Shown here one piece after another: positions 1-5,416 of a stretch of 5,416 bases of DNA (position 1 is the stretch's first letter; each line of letters opens with the position of its first letter). The notes beneath the pieces are model-generated. The model was not told the DNA's origin, made no database searches, and saw nothing but the letters and a program-made list of their open reading frames with translations. Where the stretch lies: the NCBI GenBank assembly GCA_041488455.1, contig JBGPPG010000176.1, positions 1 through 5,416 of the forward strand, in the 5' to 3' direction. The stretch is from DASQPE01 sp041488455. GTDB lineage: Bacteria; Gemmatimonadota; Gemmatimonadetes; Gemmatimonadales; GWC2-71-9. Position numbers and translations under genes: made by a program.

Positions 1-371
1 CCGTCCACCAGCATCAGGATATGGGTGTTGTAGTCGCCCGGGGTCGTGAAGCCGCGGACGGCGACGTAGGTGTAGTTGCGGTCGTAGGTAGTGAAGAAGC
101 CGCGAACGTTGTTCAGGACGTCGCCGAGCGTACGATACCCGTACCGGCGGATGTCGTCCTGCGTGACCACCGTGATCGACGCCGGGGCCTCGCGCGGATC
201 CTGCTCATAGCGAGACGCGCCCGTGACAACGGGCACCTCCGCGAAGAGCGCCTCTTCCTGGGCGTGAGCGGGCCGGGCAGCGGCCCCTGCACCAAGAAGC
301 AGAACGGCGGCGAGGACCCAGCAGCGCCCGGGGGGTCGCGCGGTCGAAGGCCGTGCCACCAAGTCTTGCAT
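1..371 (-). CDS. TonB-dependent outer-membrane receptor, N-terminal part (3' end outside window)
   Basis: Start of an outer-membrane receptor that would import a scarce nutrient (siderophore, cobalamin, glycan or similar) using TonB energy; the substrate cannot be told. The frame gives 123 complete residues and runs off the left edge without a stop. Residues 1-37 form a signal peptide: basic n-region, hydrophobic WVLAAVLLLGAGAAA, and a likely cleavage after AHA before Q38. A TonB-box-like EVPVVTGAS follows (about 45-53). The plug domain then begins, with the typical PASITVVTQDDIRRYG (63-78), TLGDVLNNVRGFF (81-93), VRGFTTPGDYNTHILMLVD (105-123). The ATG at 371-369 is chosen because it places the signal peptide correctly; upstream is a G-rich stretch (GGCGGGGG) rather than a clear Shine-Dalgarno. 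It lies 120 nt downstream of the dinB-like gene on the same strand. The family is near certain; the beta-barrel is not visible. Confidence 0.93.
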   Translation of the reverse strand, partial: MQDLVARPSTARPPGRCWVLAAVLLLGAGAAARPAHAQEEALFAEVPVVTGASRYEQDPREAPASITVVTQDDIRRYGYRTLGDVLNNVRGFFTTYDRNYTYVAVRGFTTPGDYNTHILMLVD

Positions 372-491
372 AACGCACCCCCGCCCCGCACCTGCCGGGG
401 CGTAAGCCCGAGGAAACGAACGGAAGCACAATGAGTTACGCGATGCAGCCCCCCGACTAGGAGCAGATCACATGCCATCGGTCGTTGGCTC

Positions 492-1082
492 TTAAGGGCG
501 GCTGGCTGGCGGGACGATCCCGTTCATCCGAAGGTATTCGACCATCTGCCCGTAGTGATCGTATGCGTGGATCAGCGCTTCCACCGTGAGCGCGAGCGGC
601 GTGGTCCGGTCGCCTTGCAACGGCGAGATCGGCGAGCTCCTCGCGACCGCACCGGGCTCGCCGATGCGATCGAGCGCACGCTCGAGCTGCGCGAACGAGT
701 CCCTTACATATGAAAGGAGCTGGGCCTTGGTGACGACGGAATCCGGCCCGGCCTCGTCTCCTACGTCGGCGGGTGGCTCCACTCCCAGCGCGGCGGAGGC
801 AAGGATGTAGTTGGTGGCGGCCAGGTGCTTCAACTGGCGGCCAAAGCTGCGCACGTTCCGGAACTCTCCGTCGGTCGGCGCAAATCCGTACTTGTCCGCC
901 GGCATGGCTTCGGCGGCGCTGAGGACGTTCCGCTCGACGATGCTTCGCAACACTTCCAGCCCGCGGTGCTCGTTCTCCGCCTCGGTGCAGACAGCGGTCA
1001 CCGCTCCCCGGCTCTGCGCGACGATAGCGGCGCTCCGGAGGAGCAGAAACAGTGCGAGGGCCCAGGTGAGTCTCGGTTGCAT
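492..1082 (-). CDS. Exported DinB-family (DinB/YfiT-like) putative metalloprotein
   Basis: A 196-residue protein of the DinB/YfiT-like four-helix fold. Characterised relatives bind a divalent metal through three histidines and include thiol-transferase-like enzymes; the reaction here is unknown. Visible: a hydrophobic signal peptide at residues 1-23 (LTWALALFLLLRSAAIVAQ), then the DinB core with SAAEAMPADKYGFAPT (about 55-70), FGRQLKHLAATNYILASAAL (80-99) and the closing IHAYDHYGQMVEYLRMNGIV (171-190). The candidate ligands His86, His172 and His176 (HxxxH) are all present. The ATG at 1082-1080 is chosen over the in-frame TTG at 1139: it is preceded by GGAG with a 7-nt gap, starts a proper signal peptide, and the predicted promoter lies inside the longer reading. 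There is no lipobox, so a soluble periplasmic product is likely. It is divergent from the MerR gene and precedes the TonB receptor gene. The DinB call is firm; the function is not. Confidence 0.9.
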   Translation of the reverse strand: MQPRLTWALALFLLLRSAAIVAQSRGAVTAVCTEAENEHRGLEVLRSIVERNVLSAAEAMPADKYGFAPTDGEFRNVRSFGRQLKHLAATNYILASAALGVEPPADVGDEAGPDSVVTKAQLLSYVRDSFAQLERALDRIGEPGAVARSSPISPLQGDRTTPLALTVEALIHAYDHYGQMVEYLRMNGIVPPASRP

Positions 1083-1124
1083 TGGCGCGCTCCGGCTCGG
1101 GGGTGGTGTGCATTGGCCGGACAC

Positions 1125-1155
1125 ACGGTACGTCTTCAAGTGGACTTCAAGTCAA
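1125..1155 (-). promoter_or_regulatory. MerR-type promoter (19-bp spacer) for the dinB-like gene
   Basis: On the minus strand a perfect-looking -35 TTGACT (1155-1150) is followed by exactly 19 bp (1149-1131) and a weaker -10 TACCGT (1130-1125). Over-long 19-20 bp spacers are the hallmark of promoters activated by MerR-family proteins, which untwist the spacer DNA. The spacer holds an imperfect dyad, ACTTGAAGT-CC-ACTTGAAGA, matching in 7 of 9 arm positions. Transcription would begin near 1118, giving a leader of about 36 nt before the ATG at 1082. The -35 also touches the ribosome-binding site of the divergent merR gene, so binding could influence both genes. What is seen is the spacing and dyad; regulator identity is inferred from adjacency. 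Confidence 0.72.
1134..1152. repeat. Direct repeat CTTCAAGT x2 (operator candidate)
   Basis: Two identical octamers, CTTCAAGT at 1134-1141 and 1145-1152, are separated by GGA, giving an 11-bp period (about one helical turn). Because each unit (extended to A/T-CTTCAAGT) is itself nearly palindromic, the pair can be read either as a direct repeat or as an imperfect inverted repeat. It coincides with the spacer of the MerR-type promoter, so it is the likely binding site of the adjacent MerR protein. Confidence 0.65.
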
Positions 1156-1164
1156 GGCGGGTGC

Positions 1165-1590
1165 ATGAGCGGGGAAATCAGGCTGAGCATCGGGGAGGTC
1201 GCGCGCCGCGCTGGAGTGCGCACATCGAAGATCCGCTACTACGAGAGCGTGGGATTGCTCGGGGCCCCAGCCAGGTCGGGCGGACGGCGCACCTACGACG
1301 GCGAGATCATCGACGCTCTACGCGTCGTCCAGCTGGCCCAGCAGGCGGGCTTCACGCTCGCAGAGGTCCGCCGACTGCTCCGCGACTTCGACGCGGCCAC
1401 TCCAGCCTCGATCCGCTGGCGAGCGATGGCGGAGAGGAAGCTCCGCGAGGTGGCTGCCCTGATCGAACTCGCCCGGCGCAGGCAGCGGTTGCTCGAGGCA
1501 CTGATGTCCTGTGACTGCGGGCAGCTCGCGGATTGCGTGCGACCGACACTCGTGCCCATCACGCGGGCCTCGACCGTAACACGAGGGTAA
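1165..1590 (+). CDS. MerR-family transcriptional regulator with C-terminal CxCx5C motif
   Basis: A 141-residue DNA-binding regulator, the usual length for ligand- or metal-sensing MerR proteins, acting as a cytoplasmic dimer. The winged helix-turn-helix is at residues 7-45: LSIGEVARRAGVRTSKIRYY with the family signature IRYYE (23-27), then GLL and GRRTYDG. The second part of the DNA-binding domain, LRVVQLAQQAGFTLAEVRRLL, spans 52-72. A long dimerisation helix covers about 83-114. The effector end carries Cys116, Cys118 and Cys124 (CDCGQLADC), spaced like the last three cysteines of the SoxR [2Fe-2S] site, but the fourth SoxR cysteine (three residues earlier) is a leucine, so SoxR chemistry is unlikely. 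The ATG at 1165 is preceded by AAGG with 7-nt spacing. The gene is divergent from the dinB-like gene, which it probably controls through the 1125-1155 promoter. Family certain; effector unknown. Confidence 0.93.
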   Translation: MSGEIRLSIGEVARRAGVRTSKIRYYESVGLLGAPARSGGRRTYDGEIIDALRVVQLAQQAGFTLAEVRRLLRDFDAATPASIRWRAMAERKLREVAALIELARRRQRLLEALMSCDCGQLADCVRPTLVPITRASTVTRG

Positions 1591-1617
1591 ATGAAAGGCG
1601 CCCGAGATTCGGGCGCC
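1588..1617 (-). terminator. Rho-independent-like terminator between convergent merR and kinase genes
   Basis: A perfect 9-bp inverted repeat, GGCGCCCGA (1597-1605) and TCGGGCGCC (1609-1617), closes a 3-nt loop. Read on the minus strand the stem is followed by TTTCATTTA (1596-1588), a broken U-tract, so it best serves the kinase gene that ends at 1736. On the plus strand it lies 6 nt after the merR stop and is followed by GGGTGCTT, a poor U-tract, so termination of merR is possible but weaker. The minus-strand U-tract overlaps the merR stop codon. Confidence 0.72.
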
Positions 1618-1735
1618 GGGTGCTTCAAGTCCGGCCCGGCCTCAAGATCGTAAGTCGCCGACGCGGTGGATATTGGCCGCAGGTGAGAGAGCGCGCTTGG
1701 CGCGAAGGGGTGGGTCGGAAGGCCCTGCGCGGGCG

Positions 1736-4414
1736 CTACTTGCCGGTCGTGAGCCGCTCGAAGCGCGGGTCGCCGCGCAAGGGCCCGTAGGTGGGATCGA
1801 TCCGGAGCGATGCTGGTGTCGTCGTCCCGGGCAGGTGAAGGAGGGTATCCGTCCAGGCTATCGCCTCGGCGGTGTTGCCGAGGGCAAGGTCGATGTTCAG
1901 CAGGCCGAAGATGTAAAAGCTCCAGCCGGCCGTTCCGGGCACCGGCTGATACATGGTGCGCACCCGTTCGACTTGCGCGAGGGCCTGATCCCGTTGGCCG
2001 GCCGCTGCAGCCGCCATCGCCAGGTTGAAGCGCGCCAGCAAATCCTCCGGGTGCCGGGCGAGTCGTCGCTCGAGCAGAGGACGGGAGGCGACGGCCACCG
2101 CCCTGGCCGCGGCATATTGCCCGGCGTTCCAACGCACGACGGCGAGGGCCCCGAGACCCACGCCCGAGTCCGGTGCATACGCGGTGGGCGGCAGCCGGAG
2201 CGCCAGCGCCTGCAACGAATCGTCCAGCCAGACAAACGGCGGCTGCGCTACGGCGAAATCGGCCGGCGGGATGTGCCGAAGCGCGTCGCGAACTGCCGCC
2301 CGAGCCCCTGCCGCATCGCCGCGCGCCATCCGGGCCAGGGCCAGCTCCACGACAATGTCGGAGTTATCCGGCGCGAGCCTAAGCCCCGCGGTCGCGACCG
2401 ACTCCGCCTCGGCGAAGCGTCTGAGGTCGAGGAGAACGCCTGCGTAGCGGCGCGCGACGAGCGTCGACCGAGGATCGAGCCGGGCCGCCTCGGCGTAGCG
2501 GGCGACGGCCTCGTCCGTCCGTCCGGCCACCGAAAGGAAGCTCCCGAGCAGGCTGAGCACGTCGGTGTCGTGGGGTGCGAGCCGCCAGGCGCGCTCGAGC
2601 TCTTCCGTGGCGCCGCGGGCGTCGCCGTCGATGTTGCTCTTGAGGAACCCGACCGCGTAGTGAGACTCGGCTCGATTGGGCGCCAGGGCCACGGCCCGGT
2701 CCGCCGCCTGGCGCGCCGCGTGCAACACGCTGTCCCCGTTGTCGCCCGTCGAGTAACGGATCCCCTCGGCGCGTGCCAGGCGGGCCCAGGCCAGGGCAAA
2801 ATCGGGATCGCGCTGCACCGCCTCGCGGTACGCAGCCGCGGCGCGGCGGGCCGACTCGCCATCGACCTTGCCTTCGGTGATGAGGATCTGCTCTCCTCGA
2901 AGGAACGCGTCATACGCCGCGAGGTTCTCGGTCGGCCTGGTCGCGAGCTGCTGCCGGGCGCTGTCGCCCAGCGCCACGTTCAGGGCCTGCGCCACGTCGC
3001 CCGCGATCTGTGCCTGTACCTGGAACACGTCGGTTAGTGAGGCATCGAACTGCTGTCCCCAGCGGGTCCGCGGTGCGTGCCCCGGGCCCGCGTCCACCAG
3101 CTCGGGAATCACCCGTACCCGGCTCGCTCCGGACGGCTGTTTCTCCCAGCGGACCGTGGCGGTCAGCAGGTAGTCCGCTCCCAGCTCGCGGGCGATCTGC
3201 TGCGGTGCCTTGGTCGTGTGGCGGTACTGGTTGGAGCTGCCCCGCGCGATTACCTCCATGCCCCCGAGCTGCGAGAGCTTGCTGCGCACCTCGTCGGTAA
3301 CGCCGTCGGCGAAGTAGGCCTGGGCCGAGTCGCCGAGGTTCTCGAACGGGAGCACGGCGAGGATCTTGGGTCCCGCGGTCTCACCCGTGGCGCTCGTGTG
3401 CGCCCGGCGCCAGGCGAACAGCACGCCGAGCCCGAGGACGAAACCGACGCCGAGAGTGATCGCGCCGACGGGAAGGCGGCGTCGCGGCACGGACGACGGC
3501 GGAGCCGCTGAAGCGGCGGCGCCACTGGCGGCCATGGCGGCTGACGGCATCGGCGTCGCCATTGTCGGGAAAGGGGTGGGCGTAGTGACCGCCTGTTGGA
3601 GCGCCTGGGCGAACTCGAACGCCGTCGAGAACCGGTCGGCCGGCACCAGAGCCAGAGCCCGTTGGAGCGCGAGGTCCGCGCTCTCGGGCACGCTCGGCCG
3701 CACTCGCCGGACGCTCGGCACCGGATCGCTGAATCGCTTGGCGACGATGGCCTGCGCGCTGGGCCCGGTGTACGGCGCCTCACCAGCGAGCATCTCGTAG
3801 AGCACACAGCCGAGGCTGTAGAGATCGCTGCGCCCGTCCACCGCTCCGCCGGCCGCCTGCTCCGGGCTCATGTAGGCCGGCGTTCCCACCGCCATGCCGG
3901 TCTGGGTGAGCGACTCGGCGGCGCCGAGCGCCCGGGCGATGCCGAAGTCGGCCACCAGCACCTCGCCGCGCCTGGTGAGCAGGATATTCTCCGGCTTGAT
4001 GTCGCGGTGGACCACGCCGTGCTCGTGGGCGTAGTCGAGCGCCGCCGCCGCTTCACGTGCGATCCGGAGCGCGTCCTCCACCGGGAGCTGCTGTTCCCGG
4101 CGGAGCCGGTCGCGCAGGCTTTGGCCCTCGACGAAGGGCATCGTGAACCAAAGCTGGCCGGCTGCCTCGCCGGAGTCGAGGACGGTGAGAATGTGGGGAT
4201 GCTGGAGCCGGGCGGCGATCTCGATCTCGCGGTGGAAGCGCTCGGCGCCGAGGGAGGCGGCCAGCTCGGGCAGGAGCACCTTGAGGGCGACGGGGCGTTT
4301 GTGTTTCAGGTCCTGCGCGAGAAACACGGTCGCCATCCCGCCGCGTCCCAGCTCACGCTCCAGGGTGTATTGACCGGCGAGGCCGGCCATGAGCTGAGCG
4401 GACAGGTCGGCCAT
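1736..4414 (-). CDS. Transmembrane Ser/Thr protein kinase with TolB-like and TPR regions
   Basis: A complete 892-residue Hanks-type receptor kinase. The cytoplasmic kinase domain (about 16-275) has all key elements: glycine loop GRGGMATV (23-30), VALK Lys45, alpha-C Glu63, catalytic HRDIKPEN (136-143, Asp138), DFG (156-158), and an activation segment with Thr170, Thr172, Thr178 leading into GTPAYMSPEQ (177-186). A Pro/Ala/Thr-rich juxtamembrane linker (277-310) and RRR (311-313) precede one membrane span (about 314-335). Outside lie a TolB-like amino-terminal domain (about 350-480: ILAVLPFENLGDSAQAYFADG, then ARELGADYLL) and a helical TPR region (about 497-860), ending in LRIDPTYGPLRGDPRFERL. 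The domain order suggests an extracytoplasmic sensor or scaffold coupled to intracellular phosphorylation. The ATG at 4414 is preferred over TTG 4417 because it overlaps the preceding stop as TGATG, implying translational coupling; the Shine-Dalgarno is weak (GCAGG). Targets are unknown. Confidence 0.95.
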   Translation of the reverse strand: MADLSAQLMAGLAGQYTLERELGRGGMATVFLAQDLKHKRPVALKVLLPELAASLGAERFHREIEIAARLQHPHILTVLDSGEAAGQLWFTMPFVEGQSLRDRLRREQQLPVEDALRIAREAAAALDYAHEHGVVHRDIKPENILLTRRGEVLVADFGIARALGAAESLTQTGMAVGTPAYMSPEQAAGGAVDGRSDLYSLGCVLYEMLAGEAPYTGPSAQAIVAKRFSDPVPSVRRVRPSVPESADLALQRALALVPADRFSTAFEFAQALQQAVTTPTPFPTMATPMPSAAMAASGAAASAAPPSSVPRRRLPVGAITLGVGFVLGLGVLFAWRRAHTSATGETAGPKILAVLPFENLGDSAQAYFADGVTDEVRSKLSQLGGMEVIARGSSNQYRHTTKAPQQIARELGADYLLTATVRWEKQPSGASRVRVIPELVDAGPGHAPRTRWGQQFDASLTDVFQVQAQIAGDVAQALNVALGDSARQQLATRPTENLAAYDAFLRGEQILITEGKVDGESARRAAAAYREAVQRDPDFALAWARLARAEGIRYSTGDNGDSVLHAARQAADRAVALAPNRAESHYAVGFLKSNIDGDARGATEELERAWRLAPHDTDVLSLLGSFLSVAGRTDEAVARYAEAARLDPRSTLVARRYAGVLLDLRRFAEAESVATAGLRLAPDNSDIVVELALARMARGDAAGARAAVRDALRHIPPADFAVAQPPFVWLDDSLQALALRLPPTAYAPDSGVGLGALAVVRWNAGQYAAARAVAVASRPLLERRLARHPEDLLARFNLAMAAAAAGQRDQALAQVERVRTMYQPVPGTAGWSFYIFGLLNIDLALGNTAEAIAWTDTLLHLPGTTTPASLRIDPTYGPLRGDPRFERLTTGK

Positions 4415-4737
4415 CAATTGCCTGCCAGCTTCTGGAAGTGCGGGTTGCCCCGTAGCGGCGCGAAGTTGGGGTCGATCCGAAGCCAGCCCGGCGAGAGGAA
4501 GTACGGCGCTTTGAGCAGCGGCTCGAGCTGGTCGAGCGCCTTGTCCGGGCGAGCCGGCGAGCCGTCACCGGGGAGCGAGGCGGCCAGCTCGGGAAGGAGC
4601 ACCTTGAGCGCGACCGGGCGGTCGTGCTTGACGTCGCGGGCGAGAAAGACCGTGGCCATCCCGCCCCGCCCGAACTCGCGCTCGAGAACGTAGCGGTCGC
4701 GCAGGGCAGCGGCCAACGCGGCGGGGGGATCGCCCAA
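4414..4737 (-). pseudogene. Collapsed Ser/Thr kinase paralog: N-lobe fragment joined to C-terminal tail
   Basis: An uninterrupted 107-codon frame made of two distant pieces of a kinase like the next gene. Residues 8-55 match the kinase N-terminus (YVLEREFGRGGMATVFLA, Lys45 in VALK, ending LLPELAASL); 38 of 48 positions equal the intact neighbour. After Leu55 (nt 4573) the similarity stops, and residues about 66-107 instead resemble the extreme C-terminus of such kinases (ALDQLEPLLK, then LRIDPNFAPLRGNPHFQKL, compare LRIDPTYGPLRGDPRFERL). The catalytic loop, DFG, membrane span, TolB-like domain and TPRs, some 750-800 residues, are missing, so it cannot be an active kinase. The simplest origin is an in-frame internal deletion of a tandem paralog. 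The start is doubtful: TTG at 4737 has no Shine-Dalgarno, and no ATG is available upstream before the in-frame stop at 4794-4792. Its stop overlaps the intact kinase start. It could still be expressed as a small coupling peptide, or be an assembly artefact. Confidence 0.8.
4579..4688. repeat. Paralogous direct repeat of kinase N-lobe DNA (partner 4256-4365)
   Basis: This 110-bp stretch aligns without gaps to 4256-4365, offset by 323 bp, with 22 mismatches counted by eye (about 80% identity). The longest shared runs lie over the codons for the VALK and LLPELAASL segments. It reflects duplication of the kinase gene, not a mobile element. The divergence, including silent changes, shows that the duplication is not recent. 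Confidence 0.85.
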
Positions 4738-4807
4738 GGGGAATGAGGTGGAGATGCGGTAAATGTGGCCTGGATGGGGCCTTGTCGCCAGCTAACAGCC
4801 CGGCGGT

Positions 4808-5416
4808 CTAGGGCTGCGCCAGCGGCGACAGCTCGATCTGCTCAGTGTCCCGGTGCTCCTCGTCGAGCCGAAGCTCGCCGGTGGTGTCGTCGTAGGTGAA
4901 CGCTTCCGCGTACCGGCCCCACTCGACCGCCGTCTCGAACTGGCGCTGCGCCTCCTCGCCCGTGAACGAATGGCGCAGCTCATCGAGGATATCCTCGGCG
5001 TCGGCCGTATGGCTCGGACTCGTCTCCAGCTCCCGCATGATGAACCGGATCAGCGAGAGGTGCTCGATCGCGGCCCGCCGGAAAATGGACTTCTGCTCGT
5101 CCACCGGGGCCTCCGCGAACCGGCGGCCCAACGCCGTCACCACGACGACGCGCTCCCGGAGATCGGCCAGGCCCACCAGATCGGCGGCTTCGATGAGGGG
5201 TAGCAAGTCGTCGGCCTCCATCTGGAGATCGCGCCCGAGGGCCAGGAGCTCCACCTGGCCGCCGATGCCGGCCAGGTACTGCACGAGGCCGATGAGGTCG
5301 TCGGTGCTGACGTCGGGGAGCACCTGATAGCGGCGGCGGCGCCCGGAGTCGGTATGCGGCCGCGCCACCACTCCGCGCGCCCGGTGCTCAGCGACCAGCG
5401 CCGTCGCGTCGAGCTC
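4808..5416 (-). CDS. Protein with C-terminal AAA-associated domain, likely end of an ABC transporter ATPase (5' end outside window)
   Basis: The frame is open to the right edge, giving 202 visible residues before TAG at 4810-4808. Visible residues about 37-184 match the C-terminal AAA-associated domain (AAA_assoc_C) that follows the nucleotide-binding domain in nitrate/sulfonate/taurine-family ABC ATPases: DDLIGLVQYLAGIGGQVELL, DDLLPLIEAADLVGLADL, TALGRRFAEAPVDEQKSIFR, then EEAQRQFETAVEWGRYAEAF and TYDDTTGELRL. A short acidic tail ends in LSPLAQP. No Walker or signature motifs are in the window. The first 36 visible residues (Arg/Ala-rich, with RRRRYQVLP) look like a linker and do not clearly match the end of an ABC domain, so a separate small gene starting at GTG 5371 is possible, though no good Shine-Dalgarno supports it. 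It lies 70 nt upstream of the kinase remnant on the same strand. Confidence 0.8.
   Translation of the reverse strand, partial: ELDATALVAEHRARGVVARPHTDSGRRRRYQVLPDVSTDDLIGLVQYLAGIGGQVELLALGRDLQMEADDLLPLIEAADLVGLADLRERVVVVTALGRRFAEAPVDEQKSIFRRAAIEHLSLIRFIMRELETSPSHTADAEDILDELRHSFTGEEAQRQFETAVEWGRYAEAFTYDDTTGELRLDEEHRDTEQIELSPLAQP

Noticed and set aside
372..491. Cobalamin or other riboswitch before the TonB receptor gene
   Set aside because: The gap is only 120 nt and shows no B12-box-like GCCACTG element or multi-helix fold; only short GC hairpins are present.
457..1113. Minus-strand frame overlapping the dinB-like gene
   Set aside because: It is an Arg-rich composition without domains, in an alternative frame of a gene with a clear DinB match, signal peptide and ribosome-binding site.
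1083..1139. Longer dinB-like start at TTG 1139
   Set aside because: It would bury the signal peptide and overlap the predicted promoter; ATG 1082 has GGAG at proper spacing.
811..1164. N-terminal extension of the MerR frame
   Set aside because: The frame is open far upstream, but MerR homology starts at the ATG at 1165, which has a good ribosome-binding site; the extension is antisense to the dinB-like gene.
1673..3037. Long open frame (454 codons) on the plus strand
   Set aside because: It is antisense to the TolB/TPR half of the kinase, is Arg/Gly-rich with no recognisable domain, and arises from the stop-poor codon usage of GC-rich DNA.
3596..4693. Plus-strand open frame (365 codons) opposite the kinase domain
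   Set aside because: The opposite strand encodes a kinase with every catalytic motif; the repeated segments in the plus-frame product simply mirror the duplicated N-lobe DNA.
4414..4737. Toxin, antitoxin or novel small protein
   Set aside because: Both halves are explained by kinase sequence, so a new small-protein family is not needed.
1..5416. tRNA, rRNA, CRISPR array, insertion sequence or phage genes
   Set aside because: Scanning by eye found no regularly spaced repeats, transposase motifs, terminal inverted repeats or cloverleaf-type segments; no covariance-model search could be run.

Overview
The window is very GC-rich (roughly 70% by eye) and almost completely coding. The best-supported organism guess is a Gram-negative soil- or sediment-type bacterium of the Gemmatimonadota/Acidobacteriota kind. 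This rests on a TonB-dependent outer-membrane receptor (hence an outer membrane) together with Ser/Thr kinases fused to a TolB-like domain and TPRs, an architecture abundant in those phyla. The phylum is an inference from gene content; there is no rRNA or other marker here.

Layout, left to right. (1) Positions 1-371, minus strand: the N-terminus of a TonB-dependent receptor (signal peptide, TonB-box-like segment, start of the plug), cut by the window edge. (2) 492-1082, minus: an exported DinB-like protein with all three putative metal-ligand histidines. (3) 1083-1164: a short divergent intergenic region with a textbook MerR-type promoter (-35 TTGACT, 19-bp spacer, -10 TACCGT) pointing at the dinB-like gene; the operator-like spacer carries a repeated CTTCAAGT. 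(4) 1165-1590, plus: a MerR-family regulator with a C-terminal CxCx5C motif. (5) 1597-1617: a perfect 9-bp hairpin between the convergent merR and kinase genes. (6) 1736-4414, minus: a complete 892-residue transmembrane Ser/Thr kinase with TolB-like and TPR regions. (7) 4414-4737, minus: a 107-codon ORF that is a collapsed kinase paralog, joining a kinase N-lobe fragment directly to a kinase/TPR C-terminal tail; its stop overlaps the start of the intact kinase (TGATG). (8) 4808-5416, minus: a partial gene ending in a C-terminal AAA-associated domain of the type found on nitrate/sulfonate-family ABC ATPases.

Two functional modules can be proposed. The MerR regulator probably senses a metal, thiol-reactive or redox signal and controls the divergent exported DinB-like protein, perhaps with read-through into the TonB receptor gene. 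The kinase block is a separate minus-strand unit, possibly co-transcribed from the AAA-associated gene through the kinase remnant into the full kinase. I see no clearly novel multi-gene system. The most unusual items are the collapsed kinase paralog and the merR/dinB control region. No tRNA, rRNA, CRISPR, transposase or phage genes were seen.
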